In this document: piece by piece, positions 42,198-54,113 of the stretch
How positions within the stretch are numbered: the stretch's first letter is position 1
Layout: each line of letters begins with the position of its first letter
Assembly (NCBI GenBank): GCA_026874595.1
Contig: CM049310.1
Location: 54,749,058 to 54,813,057 of the forward strand
Length of the DNA stretch: 64,000 bases
Reading direction: 5' to 3'
DNA from: Sipunculus nudus
Taxonomy: Eukaryota; Annelida; Sipuncula; Golfingiida; Sipunculidae
The notes under the pieces: generated by a model
Databases searched by the model: none
What the model was told of the DNA's origin: nothing
The model's input: only the letters and a program-made list of their open reading frames with translations
Program-made: the position numbers and the translations under genes

Positions 42198-42374
42198 ATG
42201 GAAAGCCGCTTAAGATGTAGGCGCCCTGTTCCGGTACCTCTTGACTACTGTGTCAACAGATTAAGACACATTCATGAGGCCATAAACAACAAACTGAGGC
42301 AACTCCAAACTCTCTCTGCGGCCTACGCCGAGACGCGACCTGGCACAATCAAGTCTCTGTTACCCACCCAATAG
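42198..42374 (+). CDS. Unrecognised 58-codon small ORF with coding-like composition
   Basis: ATG at 42198 has a good context (A at -3, G at +4). The frame closes with TAG at 42372-42374, and an in-frame stop lies upstream at 42171. The product starts MESRLRCRRPVPVPLDYCVN and ends IKSLLPTQ. It is basic, and residues 20-45 could form one amphipathic helix (NRLRHIHEAINNKLRQL). GC content and third-position GC are high compared with the AT-rich flanks, which is why I list it. It may instead be a chance ORF in a GC-rich promoter or the antisense of an RNF26 5' UTR exon. I do not recognise a family, and no splice sites or poly(A) signal confirm a transcript. Confidence 0.35.
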   Translation: MESRLRCRRPVPVPLDYCVNRLRHIHEAINNKLRQLQTLSAAYAETRPGTIKSLLPTQ

Positions 42375-43633
42375 TTTCTCCCATCAGATCGTCTGTTGCA
42401 CAGAATAACCATTCAAATTACGTTTCACTTGAGAAGGGACGCTAATTTCCACAAATAATTAAATGAAATATAATATATCAAAGAAGAGCGACCGCAATAT
42501 ACTGTAGTTTCCGTGGGAACTGGGTACTGAAGACTAGCGGAAGTAAACAGAAAATCCATTTGAACAGTTTTATCAAATCAGGGGATTTCCCACAGCAGGT
42601 GCGAATTGCAGGGCTGTTCCAAATTATTTACCACATGATTTTTTTATCATTTTCTTACCATAGTTTCTTAATTATTTTTCTTTAGAATTTCTCTCCAAGA
42701 ACGACATATTTGGGATGCTCATTTGTTTCAGATAAGATTTCTGCTTAATACAGCCAAGAGATGAAATATCAGACAGTCTATAGACATCCAGCTGGTTAAA
42801 TAAAGTCAACGTGATCAGGCCTAATTATTGACCCGTGTATCAACACATAATTACACACTGAAATATTGGTTACAAAGAATAAAGTACAATTTAAAAGTCA
42901 TTAAAATATAAACATTAAGGGTAGTGTTAAATACAGCAATCTGACTTTTACGATTAGATTTTAACCTTTTAAAATAATTAAACGACATATATAAATTTAG
43001 CTATTTATTTTAACTGAATGATACATACAAAAACTGGGGACCTGGGAAAATAAACCAAGCATTCTACAGTCGCGCCTAGATCTGTAAAATAAAATCGGAG
43101 TTATAGGTTAGAACATTAAATTAGCTTCTTATTTGAAAATTTAAATGAATATAACTCAAAGCAATATCGGTTTATATAACTAACAAATATATGGAACGTA
43201 TATTGTTAACAGGTGTGATTAACAAACCCTAATTAAGTATTTTTCTTTAATTAATTGTATATATGATTTTCCATGATAAAGGCTGATTATTTTTCAGAAT
43301 ATGTTTGTGTGGATTTATTTATCCGAAGGGCGCATTTCTACACCCGCCGTGCGTCCGCAAATCTGTCCAGAGCAATTATTCAGAAGCCCGACACATTCGA
43401 TACCTCCGTTCGGTGTAATACATTAGGCCTCATGAATATTAACTTTTCACCTCGAGCCGCTTGGACCTTACCAACATGAACTTCCGGGAAGACATATATG
43501 CTCGATCATTTTAATAGTTTCGTCGTGAAATTGACAGCTTAATCGATGCTGACCCTAGTGACCAGATGCTGAGGATAATTTCTCGCCTCGCGAGTCTGAT
43601 GTGTTCATTTTATATGCAGTAGCCAGTCCCGAA

Positions 43634-43705
43634 ATGAGACATTGTCCCGGAGTGAGTGGTCCCGGTATCTTATCAATGCTACGCAGGAGGCCCGAGTTAC
43701 GCTAA
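43634..43705 (+). CDS. Upstream ORF in SCAI leader (23 codons)
   Basis: ATG at 43634 opens a 23-residue frame (starting MRHCPGV, ending RPELR) that stops with TAA at 43703-43705, two bases before the SCAI ATG at 43708. It is in a different frame from SCAI. If the transcript starts upstream of 43634, ribosomes would meet this ORF first and SCAI translation would need leaky scanning or reinitiation. The transcription start is unknown. Confidence 0.35.
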   Translation: MRHCPGVSGPGILSMLRRRPELR

Positions 43706-43707
43706 AC

Positions 43708-43877
43708 ATGGGGGAAATGTATTCACCAACAACATGGGTGCCGAAACAGAAAATTTCTGATTTTCAGCCTCAACCGGAGAAGGCAATGTCTGTTGAAATG
43801 GACGAAGCAGAAAGGAAGATCGTGAATGAATTTTGCCACTATCTGGAGAAATCGAAACAATTGTTTAATGGATTACG
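43708..43877 (+). CDS. SCAI: SCAI (suppressor of cancer cell invasion), first coding exon
   Basis: ATG at 43708 is the first in-frame ATG, with A at -3 and G at +4. The exon encodes 56 codons plus two bases (CG) of a split Arg codon, followed by donor gtaggc. After a variable N-terminus (starting MGEMYSPTTW) it reaches ERKIVNEFCHYLEKSKQL and FNGL. This matches human SCAI around FCYLLDKSKQLFNGLR. SCAI is a nuclear co-repressor that binds MRTF-A (MKL1) with SRF and lowers integrin beta1 expression; it also acts with 53BP1 in double-strand break repair. The family is conserved in animals and plants and has no well-defined catalytic domain. The vertebrate N-terminal extension (basic, Arg/Pro-rich) is not visible here. 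Joining to the exon at 53060 restores Arg and keeps the frame. Confidence 0.92.
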
Positions 43878-44599
43878 GTAGGCATTGCTATTAAGCATTA
43901 CCCCTCCCCCTGACTACCTTAACCGTGTTTGTAGCTTGTTATACTTGCGTTGGAATAATATTTACAGACTGGTCCCGTGCATGAGTTGCTGGCCCCAGCA
44001 TGAAATCAACAAGGGGTCAGGTTACATAGTGACAGCTCACTAGTTAGGTCCCTGCAATGTAATTGTCGCAGCAAAAGATATATAGCCTTTATATGTTCAT
44101 TAGCACATAATTCGTTGCACACTGTGAATATGAATAAAACGTTTGCAGTGGTAGAAAATATACTCACACTTTAGCACAGAAACCTAGCTTTATATTTACA
44201 GATATTTCAGACAAATGTATGTACAACTTGAATTGGGCCATTGATATTTGCACTATCATTTCCATAATAACTTGTACCAGGGTACCATATATTTTTTTTC
44301 TTTACATGTACATTTATCATAAATTACTACCTGTTTCCCACATACTTATTTTCATAAAATCAATTATTGAACAATTAATTAAGTTAAAATTGTTATTCAT
44401 ATGCTTATATTTTCAAAACCTTTAATTTAAGTTCAGGTAGCTAGTAATTTAAGCTCTGCTGTCTGTTGTAAAATAAAAAAAATAACCAAGTCTAGATTAG
44501 ACCAGAAGCAGCTAGATATGGTGTGTTTGTGATTGAGTGGGTGTGGCGAACAAACCATTACTGTTTTTTCTACTCCTCATTATTTTTCTGTCTTTTCCC

Positions 44600-44722
44600 T
44601 TGTTTCATTCTTCTCCGCCTCTCCTCTTTTTCTCTCTATCTTTTTATTTCTCTCTCTCTTTCTCACTGTCTGTCTGCCTGTCTCTTTCTTTCTCTCTCTC
44701 TCTCTCTCTTTCTTTCTCTCTG

Positions 44723-44753
<31 letters not shown>

Positions 44754-45023
44754 GTCACTTTCTCACTCTCTATCAGTATTTCTTCTTTTCTCTCTATATG
44801 GTTTTATCTTTCTGTCTGTCTGCCTTTCTTTCTGTCAGTCTTTCTTTCTTTCATTCTGCTTCTCTTTCTGTCTGTCCCTCCCCCCTCCCCCCAATTTCAG
44901 GCTTTCTTCTTTCTATTTGGTTTTCTTGTTCTCTCTTTTTCTCTTTCTCTCTGTCTATCTTGTTTGCTTTCTTTCTTTCTGTCTGTCTGTATGTCTCTCT
45001 CTGTCTCTGACTGTCTCTGTTTG

Positions 45024-45079
<56 letters not shown>

Positions 45080-45530
45080 CTCTCTCTATTTTCTCATGTC
45101 TTTTCTTTTTGTCTTGTCCTTACCTTTTTTTTCATTTTTTCTCTCTTTTGTTGTATCTTCTCTCTTACCCTCTTCCACATACATCTCTTTCCCTATTCTC
45201 CTCATTTCTACCTCTTTCTCTGTATCATAAATGTTTCCTTGTCCTTTTTTTCTTTCTCTCTGTTTTTTTTTCTTCTTTTCTTTCTTTTTTTTCTCTTACT
45301 GCATTTGTTTCTTTTTCTTTCTTTCTTTCCCTCTCATTCTCCCTGTTGCTGTCTTTCTTTCTATTCCCCTCCTGTAACCTAAACTTTATTTCTATCATTT
45401 TCTCATTCTGTCTCTTTTATTCTTGTTTTCTTTTCTCTTTCTCTTTCTCTTTCTTTCACTCTGACTGTTTTTCTTTCTCATTTTCTGTCTTCCTTTATTG
45501 CTATTTTTTGTCCCTTTTTCAGTGTCTCTC
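44600..45530. repeat. Long polypyrimidine (CT-rich) tract with pure (TC)25
   Basis: About 930 bases of nearly unbroken C and T, with a pure TC run at 45027-45076. The large ORFs in all three forward frames (up to 340 residues of Ser, Leu, Phe) are artefacts of this composition. Confidence 0.95.
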
Positions 45531-46255
45531 TGCGGGAACTAGATTTAGGAAATAAATAAATCCGGATTGGAAAACATGGCATAGCCTCAAATAATTTCCT
45601 CTACTGTACATTTATACATTTAATACAGTTATATACTGAGTCACAACAGACAATTTGTATTCCCATGACCATTATACTCGCATCTTGATTTTCTTATATA
45701 TGGCATTTATAAATTCAAAAACAAGAGTAATCCCACATCATTAATGCTGTCTCATACAAAAGAAGAATTTTCTTCCTCTAACCCAAAGTGAAATATATTA
45801 CATAATGCTAGCATCTGTGACCTCTGGTTACACATGTATGTATGTATTTGTGTATGCAATTATATAGTTTTATTAACATATTACAAAAAATGTATAAAAT
45901 TAGCAGGCCAGTTTACATAAAATCATAATGCAAGCATTTGCAAGTAAGGATCTGTATCAGGAGCACATTCATAGGCCACATGTGGCAGGTTTAACCAACA
46001 GTTTGGCATGAATATTTCTGGAGGCATTTGACAGAGGCATGTCTTTTGATTTTCAGTCTGTCTGGTTATATAAGAGACTATATGCTTATATTTGATTACT
46101 TTTACTATGATTCCTTTAGTAACATCTTTATCACTTTGACCAGACATTTAATTCTGTTACATTGAAAAAGTGGGGACTGAAACACCCCCATCTGGGGCGT
46201 AAACATTCAACAATTAACAGCTTGGCACTTGTGTAAAAACATTCAGTGACTGGTT

Positions 46256-46600
46256 TCTATGGTCTGTCTTGGGTAAGAGCAAATCGCTTTAACTCTAAGC
46301 TGGGAGATTGTGGGTTTGACTCTCAGCTGAGGCGGTGAGATTTTTCATGGTTGGCCCTCACCCAGGGTGAGTGATCTGCAGGCTTAATGGGCAGACTGTG
46401 CCCAACAGTCATGTTTCACTCACAAACGAGTGCGCCTTTTTGGGGTTTCTCAGTGTTATGACCCAGCAATGGGAATGACACACACCAAGGACCTCCAGGA
46501 GCGGTACACTGAGCCTGGTCGATGCCAGGATTATCACATGTTAGCGCCCGTCACATAGTCTGAAACCTGAATGGAATTCTGCATATGCATATAGTACTTA
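46256..46600 (+). mobile_element. tRNA-derived SINE, most complete copy
   Basis: A tRNA-like head with an A-box region (tcttgggtaagagc, about 46267-46280) and a B-box-like GGTTTGACTCT (46313-46323). A body of about 230 bp follows (gtgagatttttca, gtgttatgacccagcaatgg, gatgccaggattatc), and a 3' part gaatggaattctgcatatgc. Related copies are at 35765-36035 (minus) and 53925-54113. No ORF, as expected; it would depend on a LINE for movement. Confidence 0.8.
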
Positions 46601-47774
46601 AACAAAAAAGCATTATAAAAGGAGTTGGTTACTGAATACCAAACAAAATCTTTTAAAAAAGTGTTCAGTGGTCTGTAATAAACAAATACAAACTGATCTT
46701 TATATTGTTTGAGAAAATCTCACCATAGTGTTATTTTACCAGGTGCAGTGTTTAGAATTGGTCAGAACAAAATATTTAATGCATTAATGCATTTTATTAC
46801 ATCCATAGAGAGGTGAAAAATTCATTTATTTTCTCAAAAAGATAAAATGGCAGAACAAAGATTAGTTATGATTCAGGCCTTTGGGTAAAGGTTTATGTTG
46901 GACCCAGTTGAGCAAGCGGGAGGCCACTTTTATTTGCCCTACCAGCATTGTCTGCAACTTTTACATACCCGGGGCAAGTGGTTAAATGTTAATATGGAGC
47001 CTTGTTTTACTTTTGAAAATGTTAGGGGTGGAACATTTTTTTCATTAATGCAGTTAAGTTCATCTGTGCCTGTGGTTTCAATACAAATTCAGTTCCAGTT
47101 TATTGCAGAGTTCTTTCTTTCAGTTCTGATTAAGTTCCAACTCAGACCACAATTAACCCTATTTCTGACAGCTTAATATGGGGCTGCAGTTCTAAGAATA
47201 GGCCAGTTATTCATCCATCAGGAGGGTTTTGGCTCTGAGAACAATCATACTGTTCTATTTCTAATTTTAGAGTAGCCTAATTTACCTTATTTTTAAACTA
47301 TGATACTTACACACAAACAATGATCCAATCTTTGTCCACCTCATTTCAATTGATTTAACCAGTTTATTGGATGGAATTGATAAGATGTGTCAAGTTTGCG
47401 GTAAAGGGTCATTATAGACTGTGGAATGGCAGTTCAATAATACCAGGAATTAACGCTGCAGTTGGTACTTACGTCATAGTAGATGAGGAAGTTAACATTA
47501 CGCAAGCTTCTGTGGGTGCCCACTAATTACTTCACAACAGGAAAAACAGATACTGGATGAACAATTGTAATTATTTCCAAGCACTCAATTAATAATACCC
47601 TCACAGACTAGTGAAAAGCTGCGCAAGTCAGAAATGATGATATTCTGAACAAGTATATTAATCAGTGAGAGAGAACTCTAAGTAAATATGATACAGCTTG
47701 CTAAGTTGAACTCCGTTGAATCCAGATCCCTTTTGTGTTAAATAAGAGCCTTTGCTCTTGAAAAATCAAAAGTA

Positions 47775-47951
47775 CAGTGGAACCCCACAATTACGACCAC
47801 CTTGGGGACTGACAAAAGTGGTCATGATTTGGGGGTGATCGAATTTGTGAAATTCTAACTTACCTGGATCATATATTTGGGACCAAGAAAAGTAGTCGTA
47901 TTTGTGGGGGTGGTCCCAGTTGCAGGGTGGTCACAAGGCAGGATTCCACTG
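47775..47951. mobile_element. TA-flanked MITE, CAGTGGAA termini (177 bp)
   Basis: The left end CAGTGGAACCC and inverted right end CAGTGGAATCC match in 10 of 11 bases. TA flanks both sides (47773-47774, 47952-47953). Internal ttacgaccacc and ggtggtc phrases are common in Tc1/mariner or pogo-like MITEs. No ORF. Confidence 0.8.
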
Positions 47952-48280
47952 TATCTTAATCAGCACCCAAATAAAGAGAGTTATACTTGTAGGTAGTTTA
48001 GATACCCATTTTTCTCCGTTTAAAACCAACTTATTATACCAGATTAAGTACATTTTCAGATTCAAGCCTTGCTTTTAAAGTTTTATTCATGAGAAATTAT
48101 ATTGTCAAACAATGAATCATTATTTTTAAATAAGTAATCTTACTATAAATCACAAGGATGGGTGTGTTCATTCAAGTGTGTTATTTCAGCCTCTCCTCTG
48201 TGGCTATGGGTCCAAGCACCACCAAAGTGACTGGCATCCTGAAAACAAAATACACATTTATGCATTATTACTTGCCCTCT

Positions 48281-48710
48281 TTGATAAATTTTCATGAAAC
48301 TCACTATAACTACTAATCAATAGATTATCTCACTGAGTTTGATCATAGGCAAAATCCATGCATATTTAATGAGGTCAGAGGTCAGGAGGCTACTTTGTTG
48401 CCACTATAACTTATCAGGAATATGATGGATTTTGATGAAACTAAACAGAAATATCAACCAACATAATATCTTGCCTGAGTGCGACTTCCAGCAAAGTCCA
48501 TGCATATTTAATGAGTTCAGAGGTTACCCTAACTTTGGTGGTGCCATGATGACTTACCAAAAATCTGATGGATATTCATGAAATTGATTATAAATATTAA
48601 ACAATACAGTTTCTCACCTGAATAAATTTAATTCTCAGTAAAATTCACACATTTAAAGAGGTCAGAGGTCATAAGATGGGCACATTATGCTCGTTTGTGG
48701 TGCTCTTGTT
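48281..48710 (+). repeat. Dispersed repeat family C, copy 2
   Basis: Shares with 2111-2484 the modules tttcatgaa-ctcac-ataact, aatccatgcatatttaatgag, gaggtcaga and gatggattttgatgaaac, and the end ggtgctcttgtt. Within the copy, catatttaatgag occurs at 48360 and 48507, so it carries internal tandem units. Confidence 0.65.
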
Positions 48711-49190
48711 TATATTGGGAAAGATGCAGTTTCACAGCAGTTGTGCTTCCATATGAATCATATTTTTGACATGTGCCAGTATGGTTTGAAACCACCTGTG
48801 GGAAAAGGTTTCAAAACATCTTTAGACTGGTATTGTTAACTCCAACAAGATAAGTTGAAATCTCCAGATGGATGGACAACTGCCACAGGATTTGAAAGAT
48901 TAAACACCAGGTCTTTACTCTTCACAGGCTGACTAAACTGCACTCAAAACTGGCACTTAAAACTACATCATATTGCTATAGGTTCTCTGATGTCTGACTA
49001 ATTGCATATTTATTTTCCTATCTAAAGATTCTATCAATCGAAATCAAACCCTCTCTATAGACACTGTTGAAAATTTTGTGAAGATATGTACAACAAAAGC
49101 TGAAAAAGATATTGTTTATATTGTACAAGTAAAGGATGTCAGAATTTGTTTGAAATCTAAAAAAAATATAAAGAAGTTTGGATTAAAGTA

Positions 49191-49783
49191 CAGTGAATCC
49201 TGTGTTATGAGACCACCTGTGGGACTGGCTAAAAGTGGTCTTAAAGAAGCATTCTCTAGTTGCACAAAAATCAGCTATACCCATCACATGCATTTTTTTT
49301 TTCTCATTTTATTCAGTTCATATCCTCTGGTAAACCTTGTATCTGGAATATTAGTCATGACCGTTCAGCCTGAAAGCTATTTTCATAACCTGGTGGGGCA
49401 AAAGGATAAGTGGCTTCGGTATAACACTTCATCAGTTTCAATATTGTCATTTTCAAGTGTGGTTGTATCAGCCATGATGTAGCTGATCCAGAGGTGCTGC
49501 TGTGTGTATAAACACACAGACATACCACACCTGTGCAATAATTAGCCAGTTGAATACTTGGGCCCTAGAGGTTGGTAGAAAGGATTATTTCTTAGGTCTT
49601 GAGTGTTACGTGACAGCTTTGTATATTAGTGAACTTTACCCAACTAGATTTATCTTCTTCATTTTACAGGCGGTCTTATTAGACAGGTCAGTTATAACCA
49701 ATGTGAATGCTTTTGGGTCACTCAATTGTGGTCTTAATAGACAAATGGTCTTATCAGGGTGGTCTTTCAGACATTTTCCACTG
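49191..49783. mobile_element. TA-flanked element, CAGTG termini, 593 bp
   Basis: The left end CAGTGAATCCTGTG and the inverted right end CAGTGGAAAATGTC share the CAGTG start; TA flanks both (49189-49190, 49784-49785). Phrases tgagaccacctgtggg, agtggtctta, gtggtcttaa and ggtggtcttt recur subterminally, as in the smaller element at 47775. ORFs inside show no transposase motif. Confidence 0.6.
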
Positions 49784-50667
49784 TATCTCTCCTCTGTACG
49801 TGAGATGAGCTAACCACAGAAAAAAGGACTGAAACCGATTGTGTTTTATTGTTTGTTATGGCTGCTGTGAGAGTGTGCTGGACAGCACATGTTTGTAGGT
49901 AGGAACACAGACCAGGGAGTGTTCCCAGACCTGTATCAGTTTGTGGCCGTCAATAATTCATGACGATGCATAAAACAGTGTTGTGCTGAATGAATGATTG
50001 CGCTGTCTTTTTGTCCAGACAGATGGCTGTTTGAATGATTTGTGGATGAACAGCCTTTTCCAGCTCAGCTGACTTTGTAATTGCACATCTTTCTACAGCT
50101 GACTCAGCATTATTTGTGGAGGTTTTATTTTTTTTCCTGGAATATAAGGGTATGCTATTTCTGCAACTCTGATTGCCAAAATAATTAGCAATTTCAAAAT
50201 AAATTCATAATTCAAGACCAATTAAATTGTTTTGATGACATTTGAGTGACATTGTTACCATCCCGTCTATGATACATTGTTCTTAAATAAGAAATTATTA
50301 TTTGTCAGTTTGCACAACATAAAGCAATTGAAAAAAGGCATCTGACACGGGGACGCAAACCCTGCACAAAAGAAGGTGCTTAAATAAATATCGCAAGATG
50401 ATAACCTGCAATGTTGGAGGTTAGCCAATATAGTGCCTGGGAACTTTTTTTTAGCGGAAATGTGTTTTGAAAAAACACACTAGGCCACTGGCCACTGTGA
50501 TATTTGCTTCCCTAATTTATATTTGATACAAACACCCTCAATGACTTTGCTGACGTTCACGAATACTATGTACCCCCTTTCTGGGAAACTGAGCAAGGGA
50601 TGAGGTCATTGCCCTTTGTGATGTCATGATTCACACTTCACAGATGGCCCTATGGCCACATGTTATT

Positions 50668-50807
50668 CAGGGGAAGACCCAGGATTTAGGAAAAGGAAGG
50701 GTAAAACCCAGAAGGACTTATGACAAATCCTGAGAAAGATCCAAAGAAAGAGCTTTAAAAAAGGGGTGCTTCAGACCCCCTTGACCCTCCCCCTGAATCG
50801 GCTTTTG
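50668..50807. mobile_element. Small MITE, 5-bp direct flanks TTATT
   Basis: The left end CAGGGGAAGACCCAGGATTTAG and inverted right end CAAAAGCCGATTCAGGGG resemble the ends of the 62846-63037 element. TTATT flanks both sides (50663-50667 and 50808-50812). Body phrases aaacccagaaggactta and cagacccccttgaccct are shared too. 140 bp. Confidence 0.7.
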
Positions 50808-52322
50808 TTATTGGTCCCAATGTTAAACAGTGCTGCCAAAATCCATGAAAGGCTTATTCCAAGGTTATTTATGTGAGGATTTACTCCAAAATTATTTTTT
50901 TTTTAGATGTTCACACCCCTGAAGTATATGTCAAATTTCAATCAATTCCCTGGTATAACACACACAGAATCACCTGAAAACAAACCCTCTACTTAGTGCA
51001 GGGTAACAAGTACCAGTTATACAATTTAACATCAATAAGTTCTCCATCTGTGAGTAGTATTGTTAAAAGCTCCCAGTTTTCTAGTTATAATTTAAAAACC
51101 CTCTGCTCTTTCAATGTTACCCCACCTAGAAAAGCATAAATGAACCACAGAAATCCTTTTAATACAAAACCACAACATGGTAAGCACACAAAATAAAGGG
51201 ACTGAGATCTGTGACGCTGCTTACTGTTCCCTTTTATTGCAGTTGCTGTTAATAAAAACAGTCATTCCACTGTGACACTTTGATTAAAAACAGAAACTTA
51301 ATTCTGAATCTTCAATCAATCAGTTACTTTGATTTGATTTATGTAGTTGATATACACACACACAAATATTTATATTATAAAACATATATACATGCATATA
51401 TATATGTATACATATGAATAGACGAATGTCACAGAGGAGATTCACAGAATTCGCCTAGATGAGATTGCGCTTGTGATTTTGTTGAGAGGAATTTAAACCA
51501 TCTTTGCGCAGGCAAGGATTTTATTCTCACCTTGTTCAGAGTTTAAAATATGCCCGGTATCATCTAGGCGAGTTTAAGATCCACCTGATATCATCCAGGC
51601 GAGTTTAAAATCTGCCTAGGCTAGATTGAAATTGTGATCATGTGATAGTATTTCTTAATACATTGGGCACTGTAAACTATATGAATGATGTTTTCAGTAA
51701 TATTATTAATTTTGAGCGCTGCATAATTAACTGTTTGACATTAATGGTTACCATTACATATAGACTGAGACAATACTTGCAAGTATGGGGTCTTATAATC
51801 TTATAGCATTTAATGAATGTCTGATAAAGTCCAATTAAGCATAGGTAATACCGGTATCATTATTAATTCTTATAATAATATTATGAATATAATAAAATTG
51901 ATTTTGGAACTGGTATCATGAATATTACTAGCATCTTTGTATTCTGTGTGGTTTACAGCAACCACCTCACAATTATTTGCTTAAAATGAATTAATCGATT
52001 AAATGTCCAGTGCTAAACAGGTGTCTTGAAGGCGTTGGTCATGCCAAGTGGTTACAATTGACTTGCTGCGACAGTCACATGGCTTGTCATTTGTGAGCAG
52101 AACAAGAAACATGCACATGCATTCATTTTGCGTATATAATTTATTATTTGAAAGAAGCAAGTCATTTACTGTTATCTGAACTTAACAAAAAAGATATAAC
52201 TCTGACATTATGTTTTGTGGCAATCCATGAAAAATCAGTTCTGAGATATAATTAAAGACAGGTCATCTGTTATATGCAGCTGTAAAAAGCAAAGCAAATC
52301 TGTTGTATATCTGTGATAAACT

Positions 52323-52326
<4 letters not shown>

Positions 52327-52397
<71 letters not shown>

Positions 52398-52400
52398 ATA
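52327..52400. repeat. Compound (TA)n-(GT)n microsatellite
   Basis: TA alternation to about 52360, a short A-rich break, then GT alternation at 52376-52398. Confidence 0.95.
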
Positions 52401-52695
52401 TATTACTGTTATATATATTACGGTTTAAAGTATTATCAGTATTTATTTAAATGCTGGTACAACATTACTGCCATGTTTTTTCTTTTAGATTAATATTAAA
52501 ATTAAAAAAAAAATATTCAGGTATGCATAATTTTATTCATGGATGTGCATGTCTTCCTAAAATACTACAGATATAAGTCAATTCCAAAATTTTATTAATA
52601 TCAACAATATTCAATATTAATATTCATGAATCTTTTTGTAAAATTCATCATAGAAAATAACAATACCACTTTATGTAAAGGATACCAAACCTTCA

Positions 52696-52795
<100 letters not shown>

Positions 52796-53059
52796 TCTGC
52801 ATTAGATAATCTCACTGTTTTGCCATATTTGTCATCTTATGCTTAAATGATATACTTCTAATACAGTTTTATTCTATGAAGTTTATATCTGGTGGCCTGC
52901 CTTGCTAAAATACTCATTGACTTTGAAAACCTAAAATTGTGACCAAATGAGACATCATTGGATTTGTTATCATCTGGTAAAACATAAAGAAAAATCAATT
53001 CATTTAAAAATTAGAAGCTTCTTTTACTTAAATTTATGATTCATTTGTTAATCTTACAG

Positions 53060-53155
53060 AGATCTCCCCCAGTATGGGCATAAACAGTGGCAAGCTTACT
53101 TTGGAAGAACTTTTGATGTGTACACCAAACTGTGGAAATTTCAACAGCAGAACAG
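53060..53155 (+). CDS. SCAI: SCAI, second coding exon
   Basis: This exon follows ...atcttacag and ends before gtaagt. It begins with the last base of the split Arg codon and reads DLPQYGHKQWQAYFGRTFDV and then YTKLWKFQQQN, ending with AG of another split codon. The match to human SCAI (DLPQYGQKQWQSYFGRTFDV) is nearly complete, one of the most conserved stretches of the protein. Intron 1 is 9182 bp. No third exon was found by eye between 53156 and 64000, so the next intron is probably more than 10.8 kb and most of the gene lies beyond the window. Confidence 0.93.
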
Positions 53156-53924
53156 GTAAGTGTGGATTTAAGGCATAGATTTATGAATGAGTCATATGTT
53201 GATTCTACCTCTGGACTGTGTTTCATATACATGTTTGCAGCAGCACATTGCATTCATTATGCATTGCATGTGAGAGGTGCCCACGCTTCACTGTTATAAA
53301 TAAAATATGCAGAGTCAGTAGCAAAGGTTTATCTAGGATCAGGTGATCTACCAAAATCATATTGAAAACCATACTTATCAGTTCATAGTAATCATGAGAG
53401 ATATAAAAATACTGATGCTGTGTCTTTTTTTCTTTACTGTAATTTATTACTTACCTTTAAAGCTTATGGGGGTTAATGAGTTTATTTCTTTATCAACATT
53501 TGGTCAAAAAGTTTTGTGGGTGCAAGGACTTTATTAGCTTTAGTCAGAAATAAAGCAAAACACTTTTCAGTATTTATTCATGATTTTGAAAGTTTCTTCC
53601 TGAAGAAACTATACCTTTCAAGTTTCTGGAAGTTTCCATGGAAAAAAAATGTCTCTTGGAAGAAACTGCCAACCCTGCTGTCTGCTTGTTCCTCGTTTAC
53701 ACCAGCTGTCATACAAACACAGTACACCATGTGATGATTATACTAAAGCCTGTATCCACAAGTATAATGTCTGCACCACATGTTGTATGATCACAGGTTG
53801 ACATTGGCAATAAGCTAGCAGGCACTGAGATACCTTCCATGGTGGCAAGTAATCCCTGGAGTCAAACAAACTAGCAGCAAGCACAAGGTGTTGCTTCGGT
53901 CTTAACACAAAGATAGACCTCTTC

Positions 53925-54113
53925 TGTGGCTCTGGGGTAGAGCACAGGACTCAAAGCCAGGATATTGTAGGTTCATATCTACAGCAGGTGCAGTAGTCAC
54001 CGGGCCTGGTTGATGGCAAGATATAAAATGAGGGGAAGCATGTGATACTGCCCTGTCATTAAGTCCGAAACTGGAATGGAATTCTTCAGATGTACATATA
54101 CATAGTTACGTAA
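53925..54113 (+). mobile_element. tRNA-derived SINE, internally deleted copy
   Basis: Good tRNA-like head: tggctctggggtagagcaca (A-box region, 53927) and GGTTCATATCT (B box, 53970-53980). It then jumps to the distal body (gcctggttgatggcaagat) and the shared 3' part gaatggaattcttcagatgt. The middle seen at 46330-46500 is missing. Confidence 0.8.

Larger units (their letters stand above)
41486..43707. promoter_or_regulatory. Shared upstream region between divergent RNF26-like and SCAI genes
   Basis: About 2.2 kb separates the two start codons. Two parts are visibly richer in GC and CpG than the surroundings: 41950-42370 (near RNF26, containing the small ORF) and 43320-43640 (just upstream of SCAI). 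These are the likeliest promoter areas. Near SCAI, ttccgggaa at 43482-43490 fits a STAT-type TTCNNNGAA site and overlaps an ETS-like ACTTCCGG; gcggaagt near 42537 is also ETS-like. Between them, 42430-43270 is AT-rich with nothing recognisable. No TATA box could be assigned. Site calls from short motifs are weak. Confidence 0.4.

Noticed and set aside
43273-43479. 68-residue ORF upstream of SCAI
   Set aside because: It ends before the SCAI leader, has no family resemblance, and begins in AT-rich DNA before entering the GC-rich promoter area; probably chance.
44523-45555. ORFs of 157-340 residues in three overlapping forward frames
   Set aside because: They span the CT-rich tract, are almost only Ser, Leu, Phe, Val and Cys, and are open in all frames because pyrimidine-only DNA cannot form stop codons.
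46256-46330. Possible functional tRNA gene
   Set aside because: A- and B-box-like motifs are present but acceptor and anticodon stems do not pair convincingly, and the sequence continues into a SINE body shared by other copies.
49078-49813. ORFs of 134 and 103 residues in SCAI intron 1
   Set aside because: They lie over a TA-flanked element, show no transposase motif (no DD(E/D) spacing or HTH evident), and are likely chance.
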